This document shows, piece after piece, positions 22,786 through 35,185 of a DNA stretch of 64,000 nucleotides. Under the pieces are notes generated by a model. That model did not search any database. It saw only the letters and a list, made by a program, of their open reading frames with translations, and was not told where the DNA came from. The stretch lies in contig NC_065404.1 in assembly GCF_024362695.1 (NCBI RefSeq), forward strand, positions 10,146,604 to 10,210,603, written 5' to 3'. Source of the DNA: Pectinophora gossypiella (taxonomy: Eukaryota > Arthropoda > Insecta > Lepidoptera > Gelechiidae). The position numbers and the translations under genes are program-made. The first letter of the stretch is position 1, and every line of letters starts with the position of its first letter.

Positions 22786-22791
22786 TTTATT
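22786..22791 (-). promoter_or_regulatory. Poly(A) signal of the CDA1-like gene
   Basis: It reads AATAAA on the minus strand, 39 bases past the TAA stop at 22830-22832. Confidence 0.7.
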
Positions 22792-22829
22792 ATCATCTAA
22801 TAGAGCGCGTGCGGCTCGAGATCTGGTGC

Positions 22830-23658
22830 TTAGTAGTGGCCGTCACCCGTGGGGTCGTTGAGCCAGGGGTAGTTGACGGGACACCGCAAGCACGTCTGCA
22901 GGTTGATGGTCTCCCCGGGAACCTCCTTCGAGGTTAGCTTGCACGAGTGCGGAACCCAGCACGCGGGGTTGCCCTCTACCGCGCACTTCTCCCTCCATGG
23001 CTCGAAGTTCTTGGCCTCGGTGACAGTGCGGGGGTTCTGGATCCATTGGATCACCTGAGTCATAGTCACGAAGTAAACGTCGTTATGACTGGAGAGGATC
23101 TCATCGATCCAGTAAAGGAAAGCTTCTAAGAATTCAGGGTTGTTCTTTAGCCAAGCGGCGTGGAAGTAGAGACCGAGTGGAGCGCGGTTTTGTTCGTAAT
23201 GACGGTCAAAGTTGTGGTTCAAGAAGTTGTAGAACTGGTCCCCGGTAAGAATGTTGGAGCAGGAGTCAACCATAGCGCAGCCGGGCAGGTACTCGTCGTT
23301 GCTGGGGTCCTCGCGTCTGTCGAGCTCGTTCATTACCATCTCCCACACGGCGTGGCTCCTGGTCGGGCAACTCTGCAGGTTGCCGTGGCAACGGTGCGGC
23401 ATGCGGAAGTACATAGTGTACGGCCATAGAGGGGGGTTGGACAGAGGCGCAGTGATGGTGCTGTCGTAGAGGAAGGCTTGCTCCTCCATCATGGTGAACT
23501 GGTTGTTGCCGCCGACTCGTAGGTACGGAGCCCGGACACCCACCACGCTGTTGTCCGTGATGTTGGCGTACTTCTCTATGATCACTCTCATACCAGCCAT
23601 TTCCTTACCCCAGTCGTCGACGGTCGCATTGCTCCAGAAACGTTCGTCATCATTGTGC
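22830..23658 (-). CDS. CDA1: CDA1-like last exon: C-terminal CE4 domain
   Basis: Acceptor ...atccttag; the exon starts with one base that completes the Thr of HSIT, then HNDDERFW. It encodes VGVRAPYLRVGG, WPYTMYFRMPH, LGLYFHAAW with the catalytic acid His, and the C-terminal CLRCPVNYPW. It ends at TAA (22830-22832). Confidence 0.9.
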
Positions 23659-26600
23659 CTAAGGATGACAAAACATATGTTAACACAAAGGATTGACCAT
23701 TAGTCCATTATGAGGCAAGTTTTCTAGCAGTTTAAAATATGATTGTGTGAATAAGAAGGTTCGAGTGTAAACTTACGTGATAGAGTGTACGGCGATCTCG
23801 TGTCCCTTGCGGTGCGTCTCCTGCACGGCGGAGTAGTTGGTGTACTTGTGGGAGATGAAGAAAGTGGCTTTGATGTCGCAGCCGTTGGGGTTCTTGCGTT
23901 TGCCGTTGAAGATCTCCTTGTAGAGTTCGATGTTGTTGTTGTTGATGGCGTCATCGAAGGTGATGGTGATCATCTGAGGCACGTCGCGCGCCGGCAGGTC
24001 GCCAGGGATGACGGTGCCGTCCTCTGAGCAGAAGCAGTCGGGCAGTACGCACTGCGACTGGTCGCACGGCGGGGCTCGGTTCGGGTCGTTGTCGATATCT
24101 AATAAATAAAACGATCACGTTTAATATCGTGAAGTACGACAATTTTTAATTTGTAGATAGATAATACAAATTCTGCTTTATTTTTTCACAATTCCATATC
24201 CTTGAAACAGATTGCGATATTGATCAGTGGGTGGCGCTAAGCGCAGGCGCGTGCGTGCACGCATAATCGTCAGGCTCGGGTCGGGGCGAGAGTCGGAACC
24301 AGTATGGGTACTTTCGCTCGATCAAATCGCTTGCCTCAGCTGACACCCGTTTGGATTTCACTTTTTGATTCAATACACGTCGTACATGTTTGGTACTTAC
24401 ATACGAAAAGACAATATATCCAACGCTCGAATTATGCAACCACGTGTTTAAGAGGAAGTTGTTAACTTACATTAATAAAAAATATACGTTTTGTAAAACG
24501 CAAATAATATCTATCATGCATGGCTGAAATAATATGTTATTTGAAAATAAGCGTAATATTCTACTAAACTAATCTTGTTTTACTTCGTGACTTCATTTCA
24601 ACGTCTCGGTAGGTGAATGGTGGTGGTAAGTATTCCCGTCATGAAAATATGTCTGAAGTGACTTGAATTTAAATAAGTACGCACTTAATTTAAAGTCGTA
24701 TAGTGATGCAGAAACTTGGCTATTTATATATTGTTGAAACGAGTGTGTGACCGAGACGTCACTTGCTGCATACCGACTAGGACTCACCACTGAGGTCATC
24801 TACCGTATTCCATTTAAAACTTTCCAATTGACTATTAATTTTACGATTGTTTATACCGTGACAAATTTATTTATAAAGCCGACACGTCCTTTACTCTCTT
24901 ACTTTGTTTTTGCCAACATGTATGACAAAATCAGCGACATGTGCATGTACTGAATCAGCGACATGTACTGAAAGAAAAGTAAGTAAATAAACTACACCCC
25001 ATTTGTTAAGGTGTGTTACGACATAACATTGAGATGTTTTTTTAGGCCAAGTGATTGGCATTTCAGGCAGCCAGTTCGTCACGCTCTGCGAGCCAGTTCT
25101 TGCTCGAAAACTACGCTCAAGTTCAGTTGCGTACTTATTTTAAATTTAGACTAGTGTCGAGCCTGTTTATTAGTAAATAATGGTAGTTACGTTTAGATTC
25201 AATCCTCATTCCTAAGGAATGGCCTGCTAATGAACTGCCGCAGTCTGTGATTCCTCTAAAACGAGAGTTACCACCCCGCTACCTTAGGCTTCTTCACTTA
25301 CTTTCAGATGAGGTTGCGGGGTCGTGAATCTATTTGTATATATAAAACCACTAACCACAAGAGTTCTCATCGGAGCCGTCAGCGCAGTCCTTCTCTCCGT
25401 TACAGAAGTGTCCACGGTCGATGCAGCTGGAGTCGCCGCAGGCCAGCTGGCCGTCCGGGCACAGCGGTTCCTCCGTGTACAGCAGCGGCTTCACCTTACG
25501 CTCCTTGTTCTTCAACTTGCAGTTCTTCACCGCATCTTTCCAGTCACAAGTCTGTTTCTCGATGTCGAAATACAAACCAGCTGGACAACGGATAGCCTGG
25601 ATACCCTGTTATGAGACAAATAACATTACTTATATAAAATTACATTGCAAATGTTTCATCGAAAGTTATTTGAGTTCCATTGTATATTATATCGGTGCCA
25701 TATCTTTGTAAGATGAAATCTACGCATACTTATATAAAACTACAAAATTGCACAATAGGTATGCAATAGAGGAACAACGCATTATCGAGCTGAAGTAATA
25801 GAGTCCCACCAAGGACAAGGGCGATGCAAAAATACATACTTAGTGACCGAATCGTTTTGTTACGACAGTAAGAGGTACTTCCTGCGTCAGAATAAACTTA
25901 CTTCAGTTATCACGAAATGTAATTTGGAAATACAAAAAAATGTATTTTGGAGTAGTTTTACTTTTATAAATGGTAACTCAAAAAGGATATAAGGAAACAT
26001 TTTGTGTATAAATAATTTGGAAATTGTATGGACTGATAATGATAAAAGTCGATAGAATAAACGTGCTTATTAAGTATAACAGTTATATATTTTACTGTGT
26101 GGTTTTTAATAGCCATTTGAGAAGTTTATATAGGTTTCATAAATACGGAAACAATTATTTAAAGGCATTTCATAAACCGTTTAGGATAAGAGCTAAGTTA
26201 AGCAATCAGTAGATGTTAAGCAATGAACGGGGTTAAAGGATTAGTAGGCAGTTGCGACGGATTGCATTTAAGCTTAAATGAGAACGCGCAACATGCAGAA
26301 CCATGTTGAATATATTTGTGACTCAGTTCGTTTACATACAGAATGTAAGGCTACTGTTGACTGGAATCCATATAGGTACATTATACCCGTTGGAATGGCA
26401 GTTTACATCCACATAAGGTATGTGATGCAGGAAAGAGTGTGTATATGAAAGCGAGTGTAGTACGTACCGAGGCGGTACACTGGATCACGTCGCGACAGTT
26501 GTCGCCCTCGCCGGCCACCAGCCGGAACCACTCGCCGGCGTCCTTGTCCTTGCATAGCTCTTGCTCCAGGCTTTCATCTTTCTTGGCCGAGTCGTCCGAT

Positions 26601-29600
26601 TGCCGCTTCCATCGGTGCCCCTCGGCTACCGCTGCATACAAAAATATAAGTTCAATACAAATATATATATGCTTTAATATGCAATACTTGTCTTAGTATA
26701 TTTCTGGGTGGTACCCAGACTGGTATTAGGCACCCAGAAATACAAAAGTGTAAAGATACTAGTATAAAGGACACGGTAACACGTCAAAAAAATATTTTGA
26801 TTATTTTATTTACCTATCTACTGATTTTCATATTAGAATCAAAATGTCACTTGAAAGCGTAAATGTCATAGGTTAGGTGAGCGCTTCGTGACATTTGACT
26901 GGATTCGAAATGCCAGCGCTTGGGCAAGCAACAAGGACGACTCTTTCTATGATGTTCTGTCTGCCGAGACCGAGTCGTACATTATGCATGGCATTTGATG
27001 TCTTTGTGTGCGGGGTCAGGCTGTCGAAATTATTATAATTCACAAAGGTTATGGAATAGTTGATTTCCTTGAATTGACATTACGTTTCAGGAAACATAAG
27101 TATGCCTATTAAGATACTACAAGTATTCTCATTAATGGACCTGTTTTGTATTGCTTGTTAACCTAGGTTCAACATATTTTAAATTGCAGTTGCATATTGC
27201 AGGTAATTAATGCACGAACTGTAATCGATATCGGTGCGATATCTACAAATGTAATCGTGTCAGAACGGTTATGTTCTCATACGAGTAGCATAATGTCGTT
27301 GCCTACGTGTATTGTCATTTTTTGCCAATTAAGAGCTAGACAAGCTTAGGTAATATTTGCTAACAGTTAATAAGAAATAAATGCGGGTTGTGCGCACACA
27401 ACTCCGCGAGCACGTAACACGAGGAAACCAAACTCTCGCAATATTATCTAACTGTCTCGCTTGCGAGACGCGCTTGAGTTCGCGCCCTGATCACACTAGA
27501 GCAGATGCTTGCTACAACATGTAATTATCTTCTTATGTGACAGACGCTTTGTCTGCGGCTCAAGTAACTTATAACATGTTTGTTGCAAAAATAGATGGTA
27601 TGTAGGTGCGGTGCAGCGGTGCAGGCTGCGCTCCGTGACCCTCGCTGCGCATGCCGCCGCCCCCGCCCACTCCCCGCCGCGGCGCCGCGCTCACATGCCC
27701 TCTCATTGTTTTCTTATCACCCGCGCCCGCGCCGCCTGTCGACGACGTTGCGACACATCGCGTTCACTACCACCATCAATTTATCTATTGCGTGCTTCAA
27801 TTAACTATGTACAGCAAAAGCTACGCCACAAAACCCAATAGACACAGTCGAACTCGATTTCTTGTGAAATTTAATGTGAAATAGTCAAGCAATCGTATTG
27901 TCAACCCACAATATTTTAGAAAAGGTTTCACATTTTTGAAATGTGAATGTTTTCTAGTTATGAAAGTATCAATAAATATGAATTTAGCTCAGACAAGATA
28001 AATAATTGCAAACTTATTTTGAGAAATTTGTTTTGGCTTTCTGACATTAGTCACATGCGCCCCTGTCTTCACTTTAAAACTTGAATATTGAAGTTGTTAA
28101 AACCCTGACATAGAAAATACTTATTTGTCACCCACCGAATGATCAATAATAAGAACTAGTTCTCTTTGACCCGGATCTGCCACGTGTTTGGCTATAGAAT
28201 ATTTGTATATTAATAATATGGTGATTTTAGCCTCTCTATACTCTTAAATTAATTGATGAATTTATATCCGTTGAAAGGTTAACTTTCCCTGCCATAAAAA
28301 GAAAAGTTTTTGGCAGAAACCTGCCCGTGGTAAAAACAGCAATAGAATCAAGTGTTTTATAACACTTTATAGACATGTATAAAATTTTAAATGCCGTAAT
28401 CAAATGAAACGATTATTTATAATTACAATTACAATATTATATGACCGCCATAACACTACAGGGCCGAGCGCGTTGATGTCTTTTATAAGGAAAATACGCA
28501 TCTTCGAAATTATTTCTACAGTCAAACAAATCGATAAAAGACTGTTAAAAAGTTGACTTTTTAATTGTTGGTTACTATTTCCTGTTGTATGAAAACTTGC
28601 GTGTTATATCGGAGTGTAATTTAATTTACAAAACGCAACAGTTATGAGTTAAAAAACGTAAGTATTCACGTTAGCAACGTTAGTGTGTGTGTGTGTGTGT
28701 GTGTAGTATTGTGTCTGTGTTTATTGGAATTATAAAGTAAGATATGTTTTAGGAGCACTAGTGGCCGCCCTATAGATTCTCTCTTTATGTTGCTTGTTTA
28801 CGTATGCTGATGTTTAAGCTGTATTACAATGAAGTTTTAGTTTTTTCGCGAAAAAGTATCAACATTGAACTCCGTCACAACCTTTTGCGTTTATAATATT
28901 GGTAGCATGGTGTAATGTATGTGGCAGTTTGGTAGTCGAGGATGGTTGTGAAGAGACAGTTAGAAGGTGCGGACGTCACGCGACCTTATGAATATGCAAC
29001 GCTGACTCTCAACTTTCCTTCTTTAGACACACTCCCAACCAACATTTGCTAATAACGGGAAAACGCCCAAACGTAACCGGAAGTCACGCTGTTGCCTTGT
29101 TTACATGTACGTCTTAATCGAAGTTACGTACAAATAAATTCAATGTTAAGTATACGTAAACAGTCTTCGTGTTCTAGTAGTTACAGCGTTCGGCTGACGA
29201 TCTATTAGAGGTCCAGGTTCGATTACGGATGGGGAAATTTTCTATCAATCATTACGTATATTGATTGATCGACAACTTTGTAAGATTAAGACCATTGTTA
29301 ATCTTACAAAGCTGTGAGATTGTCCTTTGTTTGGTATATACATTGCAGGCTCGTATCACCTGATTGTCCATAAAGTAAGATGATTTCGTGCTTCGGAAGG
29401 TACGTCGTTGGTTCCGGGTACTATCCGTGAAACACTTCCACCAACCCGCAGCGGAGCATTGTGGTGGAGAATGCTTAATACTCCTCCGGTTGATTGAGGG
29501 GAGGCCTGTGCCCAGCAGTGGTACGTATAGGCTGTTCTATGTAAAGTAACTATTTTTACTAGGAAAATAAGAATGTTAATATAATCTATGTACTTCTGAT

Positions 29601-32600
29601 CTCTATTGAATGTTAAGGTCAAGGTCGAGAACAAAAAAACGATTAAATGGACTGAGGCTCGGCCCGGTTGTTTACTAATTAATCATATGGTTTCTGGTCT
29701 TATGTGGATACCTATTACCTAATATACTTTAGGCATTAATTAACATACCTTATTAGAAGTCAATATTAGCTCAAAACACTAATTTAATGTAGTTTTAATA
29801 TATGGAATAAATATTAACGAGTGTGTATATTTATGGTCGGATTATGGAGATGTTATTTCTCGACATTACCATTGAAATTCCTTGATCAAGGTCTACATTT
29901 TGAATTGAGAGGGGCAAGATGGTGCAAAAAGCCGTAGAATATGTTATGTATTAGAATAATTAGAAATGTTATTTCAATATTTCCCATTTACGTCTCTCGT
30001 GGTCATCATTTTACCTCCAGTTCTTTTAAATCGATTCAAAATAAGTAAGTGCTATCAATGGACGTTATGAGTAACATGAGATGAAATATATGCGTTTACC
30101 TATCTAACTATATAACAATCGCATATTAGAATTCATGCGACACGTCGCTTGCCGGCTACGTGTATATATAGAGTGGAAGTTCTCGATCGTCCGGTTTAGC
30201 GGGCGGCCAGCTAAACGGGCTCCATTAGTGGACATCCATAAGTACTCAGTTACCACACAACGAGTTATAACGCCAGTCACGCACTAAGTCCGCTGGCCCC
30301 GTAACATGCTGCTCGCATATCGCGCGTTATGCGATAAATGAGCCAACTCTATACGCTTTGCGATAAAAAACAAAGTATATTGGCTTATTTATCGCACCGC
30401 TCGCAATACGCGTGCTACATGCTACGGGGGCTGTGCTTATTCTACCGACTGACTCAACTCAACCGCTCGCGTGCTGCAAAACGGAACTAACAGTCCAACT
30501 TTTGTAACTAATATTGCATTTGCTAGTCAACGGGAGCACGACTTCGATTACGAAGGAAAACTCATGAAATTAGCTTCCAAATTACCCTTATTAGTATGTT
30601 GTTGCTTACTAAGTTGTTATGAGTGTTTGGTTAGGTAATTTGAACTAGGTTTATAGATGTGCCCCTACACAACGCAAAAATCCCTAAACTACCCGCAGTT
30701 GAAACTCACTATTCTGATTTATATAATATCTTATAATTCATATAGATAAACACGTTAACCAAGAGAAAATGAAACTTTTGGTTGGTTAAGGTAGAGCTTT
30801 GCTATGAGGACATAGATTATGAAAAAATAATCATATCTCAAAAACTATATTAAAACATGATAATGTCTTCTACTTCCCATCATATTATGTAAGTTGCTAA
30901 GTTTACATTTTGTTATATATTTTTACCCTGTCTTCTACCCTATAACATGGATTTTTCACTTTGTTAATTTACTTAAACAAAGTATTACAGTCCACATTTA
31001 TAGACTCAAGCATTTTATTTATATATCATCAGCTACAGACAGATGCATGATAGGTACTTATTTGTTGCTTTTTACATAAGTAATTGATAAGAAAATTATG
31101 AAAAATATAGACGAAAATAAGTAGTATTGTGTAAAATTTCATAACGTTTTAGTCGTTTTAAGTTTAAGTAGGCATCACGATTAGTCAATTAACATTTATT
31201 AGCTCAAGTTACGAAATATCTAATTTTTGAAAGTAGGCAAGTACCTAATTACTGTAAATGATTACATTCGTTTATTTTCAAGGTCATTTCACGAGGCATT
31301 ACAGTTGAATTATTTACCATGTGATTATCCATTTTTCTTGAAATTAGGACTAGTCATAGTTTTAATTTATTGACACGATTCTAGTTTTTTTAGATCTGAG
31401 TATTGGGTATGACAATAATAACCATAATTAAGAATTAAAACACCATATACCCAGTTTTCCCTTCATTTTCATTTCTAAGGGATTTTGTCTTATAATTTGC
31501 TCAGCAATACTAGGATTGTATCCTCACGGAACAGACTGGATACCGTCCACACCCAGCGCCGTGGACGCAGTTGACTAACTTGTCGCGATCTACATTAAAC
31601 TCGTTAACGATAATAATTTGCATAATATTTACCCACATACCTTCAGTTACGTAAATAAATTTATAAGCGCTACGTGGTCAATTTAGGTATGGCTCTACAA
31701 TTTACCTAGCTATCAATACTGTAATCAAGTATAAAGACTGCTTCTCGAGGTTGTACTTGATAGGTACTAACCGCGAATAATATTATCTGTGATTGTTTAC
31801 GAGAACATATTACTATGGTATTTAAAATGCTACCGCATACCATTTGCATTAAGCGCTATTATGTAGTAATCAATTAGCTATTGCATAAGTGGCTGGAAAA
31901 CAAAAGCTAGGGCGAGTGCGGTTGTCAGCCGGCGAGCCACCCCGCGACACGGCGTGACGTCACGTGGCGGCGGCGCCAGCGCAACTCCGGGCGAATGTGA
32001 AAGTTCTTCGCGGCCGCAGTGCGCACTCACTGCAGGTGCTAAACAGTTGTTTTACTTATTCTATCTACAAACAGCATCCTTCACACAGGAGGACTAACAT
32101 TCTAATATCCAATTAGAACCCTTGACATGCGAAGACAATCTTTATAGAAAAGCTCTACCTTCATCGTCAAATATTGTGCTATTTTCAAATGGGCCAATTA
32201 TTCACTTATTGTTACAGAATATACTTAAATTATTGACCAGCTCTATTTTTTGCAACAACAGAGCATTTCCTTAATTAGGTTGCTGAATTAAAACGTCTAA
32301 AAACAGCAAAGTTCATTCAATTTTTTTGATTTCCACAACACCGCCACTCATGTATGGGCTCGATACTTGCCAGACAAACTGTGTGTGTTAACGTGCGGTT
32401 AACGTTTTGAGGCTATCCTTGAAATACTTGCGGCGGCGTAGCGATATCCCTTGTCGCTTCGCGCACGGAGATCGCAATGGGCTGCAATCGCTTATAAACT
32501 ATGAGGAGACACGGTCTATCTCGCGATTGTGGGCTAGCTGCAACTTCACTGTTCACTTTTGCGGCACTTGTATTCGACGCAATCACTGATTATTAGCAGA

Positions 32601-32736
32601 TGAGCGGATGTGACATCGCGTCACTGGTGACGTCGCGAGATGGACGGCGTCTGGAGACGTAAGATAAAGGTTAGGACTCACCGCAGGCGAACAAGAGACA
32701 CGCGGCCAAAGTAGCGACACGGGCGTAGCGCGCCAT
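22830..32736 (-). CDS. CDA1: Chitin deacetylase, serpentine/CDA1-like, secreted
   Basis: Five coding exons join in frame: 32736-32682, 26631-26468, 25605-25356, 24098-23777 and 23658-22830, giving 539 residues. Order of parts: signal peptide (MARYARVATLAACLLFAC), an RWKR site (25-28), CBM14 chitin-binding domain, LDLa domain (ending DGSDENSC) and CE4 deacetylase domain. The active site is complete: TFDDA (Asp205 base, Asp206 metal), HSITH (His261, His265 metal), RAPYLRVGG and LGLYFHA. Proteins of this group deacetylate chitin in the cuticle and tracheal lumen. Exon 3 fuses the second half of CBM14 with LDLa, which the sister gene splits in two. The donor of exon 3 is gttagt, weaker than its neighbours. 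Intron 1 is about 6 kb and carries the SINE, the hairpin MITE and a (gt)n run. The serpentine/CDA1 name rests on family memory and could be swapped with CDA2. Confidence 0.88.
23777..24098 (-). CDS. CDA1: CDA1-like exon 4: N-terminal CE4 domain
   Basis: A 322-base exon encoding IDNDPNRAPPC, PDCFCSEDGT, then MITITFDDAINNNN and HKYTNYSAV up to EIAVHSIT. It contains the first catalytic motif and most of the second. The donor gtaagt splits the Thr codon of HSITH. Confidence 0.9.
25356..25605 (-). CDS. CDA1: CDA1-like exon 3: CBM14 second half plus LDLa
   Basis: A 250-base exon, phase 0 at the start. It encodes GIQAIRCPAGLYFDIEKQTC, CDWKDAVKNC, a lysine-rich linker, then the LDLa domain (CPDGQLACGDSSC..., DGSDENSC). 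I found no second, alternative copy of this exon in the neighbouring introns. Confidence 0.9.
26468..26631 (-). CDS. CDA1: CDA1-like exon 2: pro-region and CBM14 first half
   Basis: A 164-base exon with acceptor tatgcag and donor gtacgt. It encodes VAEGHRWKRQSDDSAKK and then the first CBM14 half (CKDKDAGEWFRL..., NCRDVIQCTAS). The basic RWKR before a Gln parallels RVKRQ in the sister gene. Confidence 0.88.
27595..27740. other. GC-rich block inside intron 1 of the CDA1-like gene
   Basis: About 140 bases of strongly GC-rich sequence ('cgccgcccccgcccactccc', 'cgccgcggcgccgcgctcac') about 5 kb downstream of the first exon. No splice signals or domain. It may be a regulatory or CpG-rich block of the type seen elsewhere in this window. 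Confidence 0.4.
28683..28704. repeat. (GT)n microsatellite
   Basis: Eleven uninterrupted GT units in intron 1 of the CDA1-like gene. Confidence 0.9.
29163..29545 (+). mobile_element. tRNA-headed SINE (family S2), near full length
   Basis: The head contains a degenerate A box (tgttctagtagttacagcg) and a B box (GGTTCGATTAC). The body includes 'cacctgattgtcc', 'gcttcggaaggtacgtcg', 'caacccgcagcggagcattg' and ends 'gcctgtgcccagcagtgg'. Other S2 copies or pieces are at 39895-39985, 40383-40420, 41056-41361, 43515-43765 and 60013-60318. It lies in intron 1 of the CDA1-like gene. Confidence 0.8.
30292..30434. mobile_element. Hairpin MITE or foldback element
   Basis: The left arm 'ggccccgtaacatgctgctc...tgcgataaatgagccaa' is mirrored by the right arm 'ttggcttatttatcgcaccg...catgctacgggggc' with mismatches. 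The arms are about 60 bases around a short spacer, so the strand can fold into a long hairpin. No open frame. It lies in intron 1 of the CDA1-like gene. Confidence 0.65.
32682..32736 (-). CDS. CDA1: CDA1-like first coding exon: signal peptide
   Basis: ATG at 32736 encodes MARYARVATLAACLLFAC, a good signal peptide, followed by donor gtgagt. It joins 26631 to make Ala19. The first three residues (MAR) and layout match the sister gene. Confidence 0.85.
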
Positions 32737-32775
32737 GACGGGATCACAACAGGTCGTTGCGCGGCGGCCGTGCGG

Positions 32776-32782
32776 TTAAATA
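32776..32782 (-). promoter_or_regulatory. TATA-like box of the CDA1-like gene
   Basis: On the minus strand it reads TATTTAA, about 40 bases before the ATG. This spacing would leave a very short leader, so the match is plausible but not certain. Confidence 0.45.
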
Positions 32783-33974
32783 GTGGCCTCAATCTACGCC
32801 CCGCCCGCCCCGCTCGCCCACGGCGCTCACACCTCTGCCGACACCCAGCACGCTCATCAGCTGTGAATCACCTGCTGCAGCCCGCGCCCCGGCGCCCGGC
32901 CGGGCCTGCGCTCCCGCCACCATCCACCAGTCACCATCCCGGCAGTCCACCAGCCCCGTCGCCCTACATCACCGCCATCAGGTGCTGCATCTCAAAATAA
33001 ACACACTGCAATCTTCTACTCGCAATTCCTTTATTATTTAAATGTAATCGGTATACTTTACTTAAGCGTTGATAACGATGACACATTCTTCTCTGAAATT
33101 ATTAAGTATATTAAATTTTTTCATCACTGCTTTGATTGGCACTGAGCTATCCAGGTTTTTTCTATTGGTGTACTTAAATATCATAAGCTCATTATTTGGA
33201 TTTTCGGTTTCATTAATAACATGTGTTATAATTCGACATGCTTACGTTATATTATTTACTTCAGTACATTAATATTTTAAATATTTATAAAAACATTTTC
33301 TTTCTTTATTTTAAGCGTATAATGTTCTAAAGAGCGTAACGTGAATACCTATTCATAATTATCATTATTATGGATTCTTTGTTTTATTTACTTACTCTTT
33401 TCGTTTATTAACTAACTGTCATGTAGGAAATTAATAAGTTCGATAAACTATTTTATTTTACAACATTATGAGTAAGTACGTCATACTATAAATTTTCGAT
33501 ACCATCACCTTGAAAGCCCACATAAACTTACTGTAATAGTTTGACAATTGTTAATTTACGTTGCTAATCATTGCGATGCGTTGTATATATCAAGAGTCGA
33601 TTTTTATGTAAGTATTTGTCTTAGAGATTCTACATGTACGTTGACGATAATTTCTTCTCCGACAAAGTACAGGCCATTTGCGGCAAATCTATTATTATAG
33701 ATTAATAACGCACGTGACTTATTAGTCACATTAAAAAGAAGATATATTTTTAAGAGTTACTTATACAAAAAAATGGCATGAGTACCTAATTCCTATTCTT
33801 AGTAAAATCAATTTAGTAAATACGGTCGTTTGTACTGTGATTAGTTTTCATTAAATAATTAATTATACATTTTCACCAATGTCGATTAACGTTGCGCTTG
33901 CAGATTCACTTGCTCATCATCTTTCAAATATAATAATATTGAGCTTAATTTTTTCATTAATTTAATATAAAGGT
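32783..33974. other. Upstream flank of the CDA1-like gene
   Basis: The first 170 bases (to about 32950) are GC-rich and probably hold the promoter. The rest is AT-rich with no recognisable gene. Confidence 0.45.
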
Positions 33975-34175
33975 ATCAGTAACATTGTAACGAAAACTTT
34001 GAGGGATGTTCAAGCCATGATTCGAATTTTCGGTCGCAACAGTATGGAACGGAAAATAAGTTGAAAAATACATTACCATTTTCATAAATTTTCCGACAGG
34101 AAAATCGACTTGATGTCAACTCAGAATCATGGTCTGAATCGTCCCCCTCAGTATTTGTTACGATGTCACTAACAC
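33975..34175. mobile_element. MITE family M3, copy 1
   Basis: The left end 'gtatcagtaacattgtaacg' mirrors the right end 'gttacgatgtcactaacacc'. The interior shares 'gaaaactttgagggatg' and 'cagaatcatggtctgaatc' with the copies at 39219-39449 and 39487-39712. Confidence 0.7.
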
Positions 34176-34209
34176 CCTATCCACTTGTATTGTTACTTAA
34201 TTGTACTTG

Positions 34210-34371
34210 TACAGGGTTTTTTCAATTATACAATTGAAAATAATTAAAAAAAAAAAACAAAAAAAAATACATGATTTTTGCGACAGAAAATTCCACTTGA
34301 TATTAACACAGAATCATGGTCTGAATCATCCCTCTCAGTATTTGTTACGATGTCACAAACACCCTGTATAA
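34210..34371. mobile_element. MITE family M3, copy 2 (left end degraded)
   Basis: It lies 35 bases from copy 1. The right half 'gacagaaaattccacttgat ... cagtatttgttacgatgtca' is intact and ends 'caaacaccctgta'. The left half starts at 'tacagggttttttcaattat' and is eroded by an A-run. Confidence 0.6.
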
Positions 34372-34944
34372 GTAAGTATAAGATATTTTCCTTAGGACGG
34401 CGGGCTTTGTTAATCCCATTGGCTCTATTTAGACGCTGTCTAAACCACATTTATAACATAAATAGCATCACGCCTATGTCTCCGAAGTGGTAGGTAGATA
34501 TGTGTAGTCTATACGCCTTCTCCTTGCCAGTTATACTTAAATCCCTCGTAATAGGGGACGAGTCTATTACCATATTAACTGGGCGCAAATCTACCTTTTT
34601 TTAGATTTGCCGCAGATTCAAACCAAAAGGGATGTTGAATTAAGCATGACATTTTTCATGATAACGAGTTGCGACCACTTTATTATTTATATACTTACCT
34701 ACATTGTAAAGCTCCAAACCATTGTCTACAAGGCCTGAAGTGTACAGCCGTGCAACTCATGATTCACACGCTTCAATGAACGATCCCAACGGTCGGGTTT
34801 TGCAATTATTAGTTTTCAGAACCGCAACAACAAGATTGACCAAAATATGACTCACTTTTTATTTTACCCGATGTACTTGGTATACTTGGCCGATTTGTTA
34901 ATTATCTACCTTATTATAGTGTATGGTGGTGAGATATGCCTAGA

Positions 34945-35185
34945 CAGTGATGTGCCGTTCCCGGGATTTTTTCCCACTTTGGGAATATTCCCGGCAGTCA
35001 AAAGGCGCAAAACTTACGTAAGTAGAAATAGCTTTATTACTTAATACCTAACTTTTAGGCATATAAGACCAGAGCATAATAAAGAACAATTTGAAAAAGA
35101 AAAACAGCCACTGTGCTTACTATTGAAGAGTTTATACAACGGGAACATTCCCGCTTTGGGAACATTCGGGAACGGCACATTACTG
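34945..35185. mobile_element. hAT-like MITE, copy B
   Basis: The ends CAGTGATGTGCCGTTCCCGG and the complement of CCGTTCCCGAATG match copy A at 315-470. The interior also has 'gggaacattcccgctttggg' blocks. I could not find a clean 8-bp duplication. Confidence 0.7.

Noticed and set aside
22840..23470. Several plus-strand frames opposite the CDA1-like last exon
   Set aside because: They are mirror frames of a GC-rich coding exon. The minus-strand frame has all the family motifs.
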